A stretch of 64,000 nucleotides of DNA from NCBI RefSeq assembly GCF_006542665.1, contig NZ_AP019735.1, positions 1,302,001-1,366,000 of the forward strand. Direction: 5' to 3'. Below are positions 8,676 to 17,449 of the stretch, piece after piece; position 1 is the stretch's first letter; every line of letters begins with the position of its first letter. The translations under genes were made by a program, and so were the position numbers. The notes under the pieces were generated by a model that was not told the DNA's origin, did not search any database, and worked only from the letters and a program-made list of their open reading frames with translations. Origin of the DNA: Alistipes communis. GTDB lineage: Bacteria > Bacteroidota > Bacteroidia > Bacteroidales > Rikenellaceae.

Positions 8676-9362
8676 TTATTCGGATTGCGGTGGCGAGAGT
8701 TTGTACCCGAAGCCGTAGACGGATTTCAGCTCGACGGTCGCGCCGGCCTCGGCGAGTTTGCGCCGCAGATTCTTCATCTGGGCATAGACGAAATGGAAGT
8801 TGTCCGCGTCGTCGGCATGGTCGCCCCAGACGGCTTCGGCCAACACGGCCTTGTCGACCAGATGGTTCGGGCGCTGCATGAAGTAGAGCAGGATGTCGAA
8901 CTCCTTTTTCAGCAATGCCAGTTCGCGTCCCTCCACCTCCACGCGCCGGCCCTCCGGCCAGAGCGAGACGTTGCCCAGCGAGAGTGACAGATCCCCGCCG
9001 CTGCGGCCGCGCCGCAGCACGCTGCGTATACGCGCCAGCAATTCGGCCGTGTGGAACGGCTTGGGCAGGTAGTCGTCGGCGCCCTGCTCCAGCCCCAGAA
9101 CCTTGTCTTCGAGCGAATTGCGTGCCGATATGATAATTACGTTCTCGCGCTTGCGCAGCTCCTTGATATGCTCCAGCAGCCGCAGTCCGTTGCCGTCGGG
9201 GAGCATGATATCGAGCAGGATGCAGTCGTAGCTGTATCCCGCCACCTTGGCGTCGGCTTCGGCGTAGGTCGCCGCCGTTTCGACCACGTAGTGCTCCTGT
9301 ACGAGGGCGCGGTACATGATCTCGCGCAGCGACGGTTCGTCTTCCACGATCAAAATCTTCAT
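8676..9362 (-). CDS. OmpR/PhoB-family response regulator
   Basis: 228 residues. Receiver domain 1-115 with the acidic pair at VEDE, phosphoacceptor Asp51 in LLDIMLPDGNG, and conserved Lys101 in DDYLPKPF. The winged-helix DNA-binding domain (about 130-225) ends with the typical VYGFGYKL. It is the first gene of the pair with the histidine kinase. The -7 box TAATTTTG at 9367-9374 ends only 4 bp before the start codon, so the transcript may be leaderless or nearly so. Confidence 0.93.
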   Translation of the reverse strand: MKILIVEDEPSLREIMYRALVQEHYVVETAATYAEADAKVAGYSYDCILLDIMLPDGNGLRLLEHIKELRKRENVIIISARNSLEDKVLGLEQGADDYLPKPFHTAELLARIRSVLRRGRSGGDLSLSLGNVSLWPEGRRVEVEGRELALLKKEFDILLYFMQRPNHLVDKAVLAEAVWGDHADDADNFHFVYAQMKNLRRKLAEAGATVELKSVYGFGYKLSPPQSE

Positions 9363-9366
9363 GTGA

Positions 9367-9374
9367 CAAAATTA
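9367..9374 (-). promoter_or_regulatory. -7 promoter box (TAATTTTG) abutting the response regulator start
   Basis: TAATTTTG on the minus strand ends four bases before the ATG at 9362. A start site about 7 bp downstream of the box would fall on or near the ATG. Confidence 0.45.
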
Positions 9375-9743
9375 CGAAGCAATTTTGAATTAAAATCAAA
9401 ACGGCGCACCCTTTTGCAAATTAAATCATACCCATTGCACGAAACCTGCCGGCTGAACCGACCGCCGTCTCCGGCGACCGACCGCAGCGGGAATGAAGAC
9501 GGCAACTACAACGAACGCCTCGGACGAAGAGTGCGTCAAGGACTGCCGTCGGACGATCGATTCGATCCCTGTAACAGTCTCGTTGCGACCGAGGCAGGCG
9601 AGACGTTTCGAGCAAGTACGGTTCACGAAGAAGGCGACGTAGAAATTCACATCGCCGGACAGAACCTGAAAACAAGGTCGCTTTCTACGATGGATTTCGT
9701 ATCTTCACAAAGATTCACCGGAGTAAAAATCAGACATAAAAAC

Positions 9744-9779
9744 AAGGTGCCTCTCTGCGATTTTGCAGAGAGGCACCTT
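9744..9779 (-). terminator. Relic terminator of the ancestral tRNA-Cys transcript
   Basis: 15-bp perfect stem (9744-9758 with 9765-9779), loop GATTTT. Read on the minus strand it lies just after a fragment identical to the tRNA-Cys 3' end (9781-9793) and is followed by T-rich DNA. This is the arrangement expected if the island displaced the original tRNA 3' end and terminator. The rest of the 9375-10042 gap holds no convincing gene. Confidence 0.65.
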
Positions 9780-9780
9780 C

Positions 9781-9793
9781 GAGGTCTGAAGCG
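9781..9793 (-). other. Attachment site remnant: 3' end of tRNA-Cys (outer end of island)
   Basis: GAGGTCTGAAGCG equals the last bases of the tRNA-Cys gene at 37825-37837 in the same orientation. It marks the outer boundary of the island against the two-component genes. The island-side flank is CCCACTAAAT. Confidence 0.75.
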
Positions 9794-9986
9794 CCCACTA
9801 AATTAGACTGTTGTAATATTTGCAGTTCTCTCGTAACACTTGTCTTTTCTGCTGTTTGCAGATAATCATTTTCATGTTAAATCTTGAAATATCGTATCGT
9901 GGCTATTATTTGGACACTATAATGGGTCTATGATCGATGAAACACGTAATAACGATGAAAAAAGGAAGTTTATAATAAAAAATACG

Positions 9987-9994
9987 TATTTTTG
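9987..9994 (+). promoter_or_regulatory. -7 promoter box (TATTTTTG) for the three-gene cassette
   Basis: TATTTTTG lies 48 bp before the first ATG at 10043 in very AT-rich DNA. Confidence 0.45.
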
Positions 9995-10042
9995 CGCGTT
10001 TTTTGAGTGAGATGTATTATTTTTGCTAAAAATACATTTATC

Positions 10043-10774
10043 ATGAAATTACCTAAGACTATATTGCCCTGCCCCATTGTTGAATCAACATTGGAAATTA
10101 GATTTCAAACAAATCTACCTCCTGATACAATGGTCGGTTTTGTATATAGTCTTTTCCAAAGCAAAGATTCAGAGGTACAACTAACTGCCCTTCCAATTTC
10201 GCAAATTCCCGCAGAAATAAGACGTCAAGATCCTAATTTAAAATACAAACCAACTCACAGACTGCATACAAAAGAATATGATGCACTCGTTGGCTCTAAT
10301 GTGGTAGTTCTGACGATCCCGGGAAAATATGTAGGATGGAATAAATTTAAAAGCAATATCACAGACTTCATTCAAACTATTCAATCTAATATTATTGGCA
10401 AGATTGAATATATTGGATTAAGATATTTGAACTTCTTCGCATTTGATATTTTTGATAGAATCAAACTTAATGTTGGAGGGGATAATTTTAGTCGTGGATT
10501 TCCATCAGTTTTTAAATCAGAATATAAAAAAGATTATTGTACAAATGTACTACAAATAACCAATGGAGTACATTTGCAAAATCCTCAAATGAATATTGAT
10601 GCAGATGGCTCATTAATAGATATTACAGTTGTATTGGTCAACAACCATTTGACAGATGTAAATTTCGAGAATATTGTAGAACGAATAGATTCAGCTCATT
10701 TGGAAGCAAAAACAGTATTCTTCTCTTTGTTGTCGGATGATTATCTAAACGAATTAGGCCCTCAGTATGAATAA
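10043..10774 (+). CDS. TIGR04255-like protein of unknown function
   Basis: 243 residues from the ATG at 10043. The N-terminus CPIVESTLEIRFQT, the middle GKYVGWNKFKSNI and IEYIGLRYLNFFAFDIF match the pattern I recall for TIGR04255, a family named for its sporadic distribution and without an assigned biochemical role. No signal peptide or membrane helix, so probably cytoplasmic. It is AT-rich compared with the GC-rich chromosome, indicating transfer. The 3' end overlaps the next gene by 8 bp, and that gene overlaps a third by 1 bp, so all three are translationally coupled. The island context makes a defence or toxin-related role possible, but that is inference. Confidence 0.72.
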   Translation: MKLPKTILPCPIVESTLEIRFQTNLPPDTMVGFVYSLFQSKDSEVQLTALPISQIPAEIRRQDPNLKYKPTHRLHTKEYDALVGSNVVVLTIPGKYVGWNKFKSNITDFIQTIQSNIIGKIEYIGLRYLNFFAFDIFDRIKLNVGGDNFSRGFPSVFKSEYKKDYCTNVLQITNGVHLQNPQMNIDADGSLIDITVVLVNNHLTDVNFENIVERIDSAHLEAKTVFFSLLSDDYLNELGPQYE

Positions 10775-11063
10775 TATTTCAACCATAGGGGTTATACCTC
10801 AATTAGCAACTTATGCAGCATTACTAACGGGGAGTCCATCTTATGATATTCCTGAGCCGCAATGGAACTATGGCGTAGAGATTCCATATGTAGCAGATGC
10901 AAATAAGTTTAGTATCTTACCTGTCTTGGATACATATGACGAGTTAACCAATAATATTGAGCACATTTTAGTTAAGTTTATTCATTCTATTGTTGAAGAA
11001 ACTACGTATTGGGATGAAGATGTAGCTAATTTTATTAATGAAAATTTCTGGGATTTAATATAA
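10767..11063 (+). CDS. Small unknown protein, second gene of AT-rich cassette
   Basis: 98 residues, acidic, no signal peptide or helix. It begins at an ATG inside the last codons of the TIGR04255-like gene (8-bp overlap) and its stop codon shares one base with the next start (TAATG). I recognise no family. The aromatic, acidic stretch PEPQWNYGVEIPYVADANK and a predicted helical C-terminus are visible. Strict overlap with both neighbours suggests it acts with them, perhaps in fixed stoichiometry. Confidence 0.7.
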   Translation: MNNISTIGVIPQLATYAALLTGSPSYDIPEPQWNYGVEIPYVADANKFSILPVLDTYDELTNNIEHILVKFIHSIVEETTYWDEDVANFINENFWDLI

Positions 11064-11695
11064 TGAAGCTACCAGACGACATTAAGGATTTTCTCCCAAG
11101 ATATCTAACAGAGGAATCTACACAAGTATTATTGCAGCAAATAGATGACTATGCTAAAGAAGGGACGACAGATAAAGTATACGCATATCCATTAAGTAAT
11201 GATGAAACAATTTATCAAGGTGATGGTATTTGCGATTTGCCCATTTTCCAATATAAACTAAATGAAGATGGAAAAGGCTCTGCTGCAACAAAATATGCCC
11301 CTTGTATAATATTATCAAATACTTGTGACATATCGTTTGATAATACACGAAAGAGACCGATAAATGTCTGCTATGCACCCCTGATTGAATTAGATCGTTT
11401 TTACAACGCTTTAAAAGAACAATTTGGAAAAGATCGAGCAGATAATATTATCAATGATGTAAGAAAACAAAAAATAACAGATACATTATATCTACCTGCA
11501 GGAGAAAAACTAAAAAAAGAACACATTGTTTTTCTTGATAAAATTTCAAGCATAGATAATCGACTTGTTTGTCGAAAAAACTTGAGAGAAACGCGTTTGT
11601 TTACTCTTAGTAATTTTGGATTTTATCTATTTCTATTGAAATTATCAATTAATTTTACACGAATCCAAGAACGAGTAGATCGTGTATTTGCGTAA
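11063..11695 (+). CDS. Unknown protein with ILSNTCDIS motif, third gene of AT-rich cassette
   Basis: 210 residues. The central segment APCIILSNTCDIS, followed by PINVCYAPLIELDRF, resembles the 'SxTCD' core seen in uncharacterised mobile-element proteins, but I cannot name a family. The C-terminal third is basic and leucine-rich (FGFYLFLLKLSINFTRIQERVDRVF). It starts on the stop codon of the previous gene and is followed by a stem-loop at 11782-11812, which closes a three-gene unit. A regulatory or enzymatic role cannot be distinguished from sequence alone. Confidence 0.7.
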   Translation: MKLPDDIKDFLPRYLTEESTQVLLQQIDDYAKEGTTDKVYAYPLSNDETIYQGDGICDLPIFQYKLNEDGKGSAATKYAPCIILSNTCDISFDNTRKRPINVCYAPLIELDRFYNALKEQFGKDRADNIINDVRKQKITDTLYLPAGEKLKKEHIVFLDKISSIDNRLVCRKNLRETRLFTLSNFGFYLFLLKLSINFTRIQERVDRVFA

Positions 11696-11781
11696 CAAGT
11701 CAATTGTATGATTTATCCGACAATTGCTTTTTAGTATTTGGTAAAAACTGTCAATTTGTCGGTCCAACCCTGACCAAACTT

Positions 11782-11812
11782 AAGGCGTGAAAATTCTTTT
11801 TTACGCCTTTTT
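11782..11812 (+). terminator. Terminator of the three-gene cassette
   Basis: AAGGCGTGAAAA pairs with TTTTTTACGCCTT (one G-T pair) and is followed by T-rich sequence. It lies 87 bp after the third gene. Confidence 0.6.
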
Positions 11813-11903
11813 CGTTGAAAAACCACAAGAGAATTAGATATTCTATAAAAAAATCCGCACAAAACAAAAAACGTGTTATATATGTCTACAATGCCGTTGA
11901 GAT

Positions 11904-11930
11904 GAAGTCTGAAGTGCCCACTAAATCAGT
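11904..11930 (-). other. Degenerate tRNA-Cys 3'-end copy (internal att-like repeat)
   Basis: GAAGTCTGAAGTG differs from the 9781 copy at two positions, and the match continues into the flank (CCCACTAAAT plus a following CAG/TAG). It is therefore a direct repeat of the att region at 9781-9807, enclosing the three-gene cassette. The surrounding 11813-12239 stretch has no gene; it has several scattered TCACAAA-like motifs. Confidence 0.6.
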
Positions 11931-12239
11931 CACAAAAATATTCAACATTCAAGATTCAAGGCTGGAGACTTTTATTCGCAAAATAAGAACATAAGAATGA
12001 CATTTCGTGACACATCACAAAATCCTATTCCTATCACAGAAAAGGGATCATATTATAATCATCCTTGGAAAAGAATATGAACTGTCACAAATTAAAGGAA
12101 ATTAAATACTAAAAAGCTTACCCCCCCCTCTGTAAGATGGAGATATAAGAAAATACACCCGTTCCGTTTTTCGCGACGAATCATCAAAATTATTGTTCAC
12201 AATATAAACCGGTTCTCTCAAACATATCACTTATCAAGA

Positions 12240-12842
12240 ATGACAATCGCCTTTCTATCCGACACGCATGGAAAACATCACGAGTTGAAAAACCTGCCGC
12301 AGGCCGACATGTTGATTCATGCAGGGGACTTGTCGAGGAACGGGACGGAGGAAGAAATTACCGATTTTATCGAATGGTTCGGGACATTGAATTACCGACA
12401 CAAAATCTTTATCGCAGGCAATCATGACGATTGTTTGGATGGAGCCGGTATCGAAGAGACGCCGCATAACTGCTACTACCTATGCAACAGCGGTATAGAA
12501 ATCGAGGGTGTGAAAATATGGGGAATCCCGTTCTTTCTATCCGATGAAATCCACTGGGCAGACCTCTATCCGGAAAAGATCGCCCTGATTCCTCAACAGA
12601 CCGACATACTGGTTTCGCATTGTCCGCCGTTCGGAATTCTTGATAAATCAGCATTCGGCGCAAATATGGGGAATGAAGATTTACGGAAGCAAGTAGAAAT
12701 TATCAACCCTCGCTACCACTTGTTCGGCCATATACACGAGGCATACGGCGTATATAAAACATCCCGAACAACCTTTGTGAACGGTGCTGTTGCGGATGCA
12801 AATTATGAACTGGTCAAGCGTCCAGTCGTTATTACGACATAA
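12240..12842 (+). CDS. Calcineurin-like metallophosphoesterase
   Basis: 200 residues, cytoplasmic. Metal-binding motifs in order: FLSDTHGKHH (D-x-H), IHAGDLS (GD), FIAGNHDD (GNHD), VSHCPPFG (H) and LFGHIHEAYG (GHxH), a complete dinuclear-metal phosphoesterase site. The small size and the SHCPP motif resemble predicted phosphoesterases such as the MPPED/Rv0805-like class. Substrate unknown. The gene stands alone between the degenerate att copy and the integrase gene, with a terminator at 12960-12997, and is probably cargo of this element. Confidence 0.88.
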   Translation: MTIAFLSDTHGKHHELKNLPQADMLIHAGDLSRNGTEEEITDFIEWFGTLNYRHKIFIAGNHDDCLDGAGIEETPHNCYYLCNSGIEIEGVKIWGIPFFLSDEIHWADLYPEKIALIPQQTDILVSHCPPFGILDKSAFGANMGNEDLRKQVEIINPRYHLFGHIHEAYGVYKTSRTTFVNGAVADANYELVKRPVVITT

Positions 12843-12959
12843 CAAAACCTCCGAAGAAACCGCCTTTGTGTCAAACTCCGGCACCCGGTTTCTGACAAAA
12901 TGCCTGACAAATTTTATTTTGTCAAATATCATAGAAATTTTTAGAAAAATTTTTTACGA

Positions 12960-12997
12960 TTCTCCAGCTTCGGACAGTCCGGGGCTGGAGAACTTTT
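12960..12997 (+). terminator. Rho-independent terminator
   Basis: TTCTCCAGC (12960-12968) pairs with GCTGGAGAA (12984-12992), followed by CTTTTT. It lies after the phosphoesterase gene; the 12843-13083 stretch holds no other clear feature. Confidence 0.7.
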
Positions 12998-13083
12998 TCA
13001 GTGATATTCGATGACTGACAAATGTCAAGTGGCAGACGGGAAGGTGCGGCTTTTGTGTAGCAACGTGCCAAACAAAAGCCATT

Positions 13084-14598
13084 ATGAAGAAACCGGAAAT
13101 CATTTACAACATCAACGACCTGACATGCCTGACGTCGGCATCCGACGCCGACGTCATACCGCAGGAGCTATTCCGGACAAATCACCCGGACTGCGACAAG
13201 ACGCGGCAACTGCAAGGAACGACCCTTGAAAAAAGTACGCAGAAACCATTCAATCGAATGACTATGCGTCAGAAACAAGACCTCTATACCCGCCGGATGA
13301 TCCGCTTCTCTCTGAAAAATCCGGCACAGCCGCTCACTTCGATCCGGATGCGTATGACCATCAACCACGTACGCATGTCCTATGCCCTTGCTCCGACGTT
13401 CAAAATCGAGCCGAAACATTGGGATAGCACGGAGGGCCGTGCGATCGTCGATTCGAAACGGAATGCCGATCTGAAAGGCAATCCCCGTCTGCGTGTCCGG
13501 CTCGACAACATCAACACCGAAATCGACAAGATCACCAACGCCGTACTGGCCGTTCTCGCCCGGTTCCAGCAGCAGGGCATCCGCGCCTCGGCGGATCAGG
13601 TACGCAACGAACTGCAACGCGAACTCGGACAAGAGGCAAGCAAGGCCCGGACATTCCGCGACGTATTCGAATACATCGACTTTTACATCAACGCCTGCCG
13701 GGAAGGAACCATCCTCAACAGCACGGGCACACGCTTGACACCCGGCACGATCCGCAGCTACCTATCGACCAAAAGTGCCCTGCGTCGTTATGCCGAGGCA
13801 CGGCACATCCGGCTGACGTTGGAATCGCTGACGTTGGATTTCTACAACGATTTCGTCAAATATCTGAACGAGGCGACCCATAGTCGGGGCCGCTATCGTC
13901 CGAATGTAATCGGCAAGTTCGTGAAGAATATCCGCACGTTCCTGCGTTACGCGTTCGACAACAACTATACGCTCAACTCCGATTTCAAGCGCCGCGAATT
14001 CAAGGTTTTTCAGGAAACGGTCGAAACCATCTACCTGAATGAAGATGAATTGCAACTGCTTTATGATCTGGAATTACCGCCCTCGCAGGCCGAGGTGCGC
14101 GACGCCTTTCTGGTCGGCTGCTACACCGGACTGCGGTTCAGCGACATCGGACGGCTGCAACCGCACCACATCCGTTTCGACGAAGGAATCATCGTCATCA
14201 CGACCCAGAAAACGAACAGGACGATCGCCGTGCCGATCTGCCCGAAACTGCGCAGCATCTTCGCCCGTTACAACAACTGTCCTCCACCGACACAAAGCAA
14301 TCAGGCAACGAACCGGATGCTTAAACAGCTATGCCGTAAGGCGGGTATTACCTCCAAAGTCTATCTGACAGAGGTATTGGGCGGAGAACGGCAGATGCGC
14401 TGTTACGAGAAATGTGACCTCGTAACGACCCACACGGCACGCCGTTCATTTGCCACAAACGCTTTCAAGAACGATATTCCCGCCGCACTTATCATGTCGG
14501 CAACCGGGCACACGACCGAGGCCAATTTCCGACGCTATATCCGCTGTACCGCCGAGGAAAAGGCGGTCGCACTCAAACAATACAAATTTTTCAACTGA
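13084..14598 (+). CDS. Tyrosine recombinase/integrase (second tRNA-Cys element)
   Basis: 504 residues. An N-terminal arm-binding region (about 70-150, IRFSLKN...), a SAM-like core-binding domain (about 185-300) and the catalytic domain with Arg351 (CYTGLRFSD), His450-x-x-Arg453 (HTARRSFAT), His476 (ATGHTT) and nucleophile Tyr485 (FRRYI). This is the Bacteroidota transposon-type integrase family. The first 58 residues look atypical, and translation could instead begin at the ATG at 13258 (MTMRQKQD). It probably catalysed insertion into the tRNA-Cys 3' end, although it lies about 1.2 kb inside the nearest att-like copy. The next gene starts 6 bp downstream. Confidence 0.93.
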   Translation: MKKPEIIYNINDLTCLTSASDADVIPQELFRTNHPDCDKTRQLQGTTLEKSTQKPFNRMTMRQKQDLYTRRMIRFSLKNPAQPLTSIRMRMTINHVRMSYALAPTFKIEPKHWDSTEGRAIVDSKRNADLKGNPRLRVRLDNINTEIDKITNAVLAVLARFQQQGIRASADQVRNELQRELGQEASKARTFRDVFEYIDFYINACREGTILNSTGTRLTPGTIRSYLSTKSALRRYAEARHIRLTLESLTLDFYNDFVKYLNEATHSRGRYRPNVIGKFVKNIRTFLRYAFDNNYTLNSDFKRREFKVFQETVETIYLNEDELQLLYDLELPPSQAEVRDAFLVGCYTGLRFSDIGRLQPHHIRFDEGIIVITTQKTNRTIAVPICPKLRSIFARYNNCPPPTQSNQATNRMLKQLCRKAGITSKVYLTEVLGGERQMRCYEKCDLVTTHTARRSFATNAFKNDIPAALIMSATGHTTEANFRRYIRCTAEEKAVALKQYKFFN

Positions 14599-14604
14599 CA
14601 ACCC

Positions 14605-15588
14605 ATGACTACCATAGAGACCCGCGACGGACAGCCCGTCGTCTTCGAACACGCCGTTGAGATGGCCGAATATCTGTGTGCGCTCGACTTCGGCCTCGAC
14701 CTGATTGCCAAAGAGGAGCGAGCCACGCCCCAGTCTGTTGCCGACCTGTTCTGCACCTGCTTCCTGCATTGGGAAACAGACTATCGGCAGCAACAAGGCT
14801 TTACCGAAGCAAGCTACCTCTATCCCATCTTCGGCGGCTATCTCTTTGCCGACGTTCCGGCCCTGCAACGCTATCGCCTGCTTGCCGGACAGGAAATCCG
14901 GCGGCACGAACTGATTCCGGCGGAAAATGGCGAGGCACAGACATTTTACAGGAATAACGTGTTTATCCGATGCAGTCAGGAACTACCGGCCCTGTTCTGC
15001 GATCCGGTATTCTATGCCACCCTGCGAAAAAGGGCTTATACGACCATCCGCCAACACGACCAGTTCACGGAGGGATTCCTTGTCGCTGTCGAAAAATTGC
15101 AAAACCGGCTTCGGAATATGGAACTTCGGATAAAGAACGCTTACACGAGTGCCGTATTCGATTGTGTAAGCGAGGAGATCAACTCGCATCTATCCCGGTT
15201 CACAGACAGAAAATACGGAAAGGGCACAATCGCTATCAACGATACGCAGCGAGTAATCCTGACGCTGTTCCTGTTGCACCGGCTCGGCCTGAACAACCTG
15301 CGGGCCACCCACACGGCAACGCTTATGGCCTCGCTGTGGGGTAGCGCACCGGAGGTTTACCGCAAACTGATCGACAAATGCCATCGGGGAGGCCCGACGT
15401 GCGGATATGCGGATATAGACAACTATACCGATTCGCGGGAAATGGTCGCCTCCCTCCTGCGACGGGTGGACGGACGATCCGAGAGCTGCGAGAAGATCGA
15501 ACGCTTCTGCCGGGAGTTCACCGGAGCATGGGACGTTGCTAGCCTTTCGATGATTGCCAGACGAGAAGATATACAGCCGGATAACTGA
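14605..15588 (+). CDS. Unknown protein downstream of integrase
   Basis: 327 residues, soluble, no signal peptide, mostly helical. It begins 6 bp after the integrase and ends at a terminator (15595-15627), so the two are co-transcribed. The middle region (CDPVFYATLRKRAYTTIRQHDQFTEGF) is rich in basic and aromatic residues. I do not recognise a family. Position suggests a role in excision, regulation or transfer of the element, possibly analogous to RteC-type regulators, but no RteC signature could be confirmed by eye. Confidence 0.75.
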   Translation: MTTIETRDGQPVVFEHAVEMAEYLCALDFGLDLIAKEERATPQSVADLFCTCFLHWETDYRQQQGFTEASYLYPIFGGYLFADVPALQRYRLLAGQEIRRHELIPAENGEAQTFYRNNVFIRCSQELPALFCDPVFYATLRKRAYTTIRQHDQFTEGFLVAVEKLQNRLRNMELRIKNAYTSAVFDCVSEEINSHLSRFTDRKYGKGTIAINDTQRVILTLFLLHRLGLNNLRATHTATLMASLWGSAPEVYRKLIDKCHRGGPTCGYADIDNYTDSREMVASLLRRVDGRSESCEKIERFCREFTGAWDVASLSMIARREDIQPDN

Positions 15589-15594
15589 CAAGAC

Positions 15595-15627
15595 GAAGCG
15601 GGCATACGGCCACCCGCTTCTTTTTTT
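15595..15627 (+). terminator. Rho-independent terminator
   Basis: GAAGCGGG (15595-15602) pairs with CCCGCTTC (15613-15620), followed by seven T residues. Confidence 0.85.
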
Positions 15628-15702
15628 GTCCTACCACAAAATTGTGTCTGAGGCGGAGGCAGGTTGTTCCTTTGCACCTGTAAACCAAAAAATTTTTTTA
15701 TT

Positions 15703-15975
15703 ATGAAAACTTTGATTTTACAGGAGGCCGACCTCACGGCCCTGTACGATTGTCTGAAGGAGCTTCGCTCCGAGATTACGGAACTGCGCCGCATGAAGGA
15801 GCCGCCCGAACACCGTTACCTCTCCCGCTCGGAGGTCTGCGACCTGCTCCATATCAGTTATTCAACTTTGCATCGAATGACGCGGCAGGGAGAGATCCGA
15901 TGCCTGAAAAACGGGAGACGCACCCTGTTCCTGATGTCCGATGTCGAAGCGGCAATGATCCCCGTAAACGCATAA
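15703..15975 (+). CDS. Helix-turn-helix excisionase-like DNA-binding protein
   Basis: 90 residues from the ATG at 15703. After a short coiled segment, YLSRSEVCDLLHISYSTLHRMTRQGEIRCLKNGRRTLFLMSDVEAAM is the MerR/Xis-type winged helix (HTH_17) found in Bacteroidota mobile elements. Such proteins direct excision or control mobilisation genes. A possible TTCCTTTG -7 element precedes it. The DUF3987-like gene follows after 5 bp. Confidence 0.85.
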   Translation: MKTLILQEADLTALYDCLKELRSEITELRRMKEPPEHRYLSRSEVCDLLHISYSTLHRMTRQGEIRCLKNGRRTLFLMSDVEAAMIPVNA

Positions 15976-15980
15976 GCCCT

Positions 15981-17339
15981 ATGGAACAGGTTGCAAAATC
16001 TCCGGCAGCGGTTCAGACTACCGCTGTCGGAGCGAAACAGAATGTATTTCCGTTCGAGGAAGTTTTTCCCCGCCCGCTGGCCGAACTGATTCATGCCCTG
16101 CACTGCGATCTGGGATTTCCGTTCGATTTCAGCGCTACGGCAATATTGACGGCTTTTGCTGCGGCAATAGGAAGCACGATCCAACTGAAAATGAAAAACC
16201 TCTTTACGGCAATCGCCTCGCTCAACTGTGTACTGGTCGGCAATCCCGGAACCTGCAAGAGCCATCCCATCCAACGGGCATTCGCGCCGTTCGAATTGAT
16301 TCGCGCCCGGCGTTTTGCTGCCTACAAAAAGGAGATGGCCGAATACCGGCGTCGCAAAGCCGAAGGGAACCCCGGCCCGAAACCGATTCTGCGTACTCCG
16401 ATCCTGAATGAACTGACGCTGGAAGCGCTCTACCGAAGCATGGAAGCCAACCCGCGCGGCGTGGCGATCGTAGCCGACGAGATGAACGGTTTTCTGGAAA
16501 ACATGAACCGCTACAACACCGGTTCTGATGCCGAAGCGTTCAATACGATCTGGTCGGGACTTCCACAGTCGATCAACCGAGCTTCGGTCGATTCCCGTTA
16601 CATCCATCGGGTCGCCGTGTCTATCATCGGCACGATGCAGACGGCGATCATGCATAAGTTCTTCACGCGCGACAAAGCCGGTAGCGGATTCTCCTCGCGC
16701 TTTCTGTTCACCGCTCCGGAGAACCTGGCCATGCCCCACTGGTCGGCCTCGGAGATCGACCCCGCACTGACCGAACAGTATGAAAAAGCGATTCTGCGAC
16801 TGCTCGACCGTGAGATGGGAAAGGATGCCGACGGAATCCCGCAACCCACAGAGATCGGATTCACACCCGAAGCCCTGCAACGGATGCTATCATGGCATAA
16901 TGACGAATACCGGCCCCGGACACAGGAGGAGATGGGCGACACCTACGCCGACGCCTGCTGTAAGTTGGACACCTATGCGCTGCGTTTCGCTCTTATCTTG
17001 GAGGTAATGCGGGCCGCCCTCGAAGAGCGTGAGCCCGTTGCGGTCGGCATGGATTCGGTCGAAGGGGCGATCCGACTGGTGGAGTATTTCCGGCAAGAGG
17101 CAATCAAGATTCACAAACTCGTCTACGGCAAGGATATCCGTATTTCGATGACAGAGCAACAGCGCAAAGCCTACGATGCACTGCCGCCCTCGTTCCGAAT
17201 CGCCGCAGTTTACGAACTGTTAGAGAAAAAGGTAGGATTCTCGAAGGATCAGGTCAAGAAATTTTTAGGCAAACAGCGCTACTTCACCCGCATCGTCAAA
17301 GGTGAATACCGTAAAAATTATGTAGAAATATCCGAATAA
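15981..17339 (+). CDS. DUF3987-like P-loop protein (element replication/helicase-type)
   Basis: 452 residues from the ATG at 15981. VLVGNPGTCKSHPIQ is a P-loop variant with Cys before the Lys-Ser. VAIVADEMNGFLENMNRY fits Walker B, and SRFLFTAPENL an arginine-finger region. This is the pattern of DUF3987 proteins, which are encoded on integrative elements and are thought to act as primase-associated helicases in element replication. Cytoplasmic. It follows the HTH gene directly, forming the replication/mobilisation block of the 11.9-21.0 kb element. Confidence 0.8.
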   Translation: MEQVAKSPAAVQTTAVGAKQNVFPFEEVFPRPLAELIHALHCDLGFPFDFSATAILTAFAAAIGSTIQLKMKNLFTAIASLNCVLVGNPGTCKSHPIQRAFAPFELIRARRFAAYKKEMAEYRRRKAEGNPGPKPILRTPILNELTLEALYRSMEANPRGVAIVADEMNGFLENMNRYNTGSDAEAFNTIWSGLPQSINRASVDSRYIHRVAVSIIGTMQTAIMHKFFTRDKAGSGFSSRFLFTAPENLAMPHWSASEIDPALTEQYEKAILRLLDREMGKDADGIPQPTEIGFTPEALQRMLSWHNDEYRPRTQEEMGDTYADACCKLDTYALRFALILEVMRAALEEREPVAVGMDSVEGAIRLVEYFRQEAIKIHKLVYGKDIRISMTEQQRKAYDALPPSFRIAAVYELLEKKVGFSKDQVKKFLGKQRYFTRIVKGEYRKNYVEISE

Positions 17340-17449
17340 GCACTTACGGCACGGCGGGCTCTTACGAATAATTCCCATTGAATACATGGCAATTATCTCA
17401 CCTACGGAGAGCCTGTCGGGAGCCGCCCGTGCAAAAAAGACACGACACC

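Noticed and set aside
9781..9793. Second tRNA-Cys gene
   Set aside because: Only the 3' acceptor strand and a few T-stem bases are present; the D and anticodon arms are absent, so this is an att remnant.
13011..13229. 72-codon frame overlapping the integrase start
   Set aside because: It overlaps the integrase 5' end in another frame and shows no recognisable domain.
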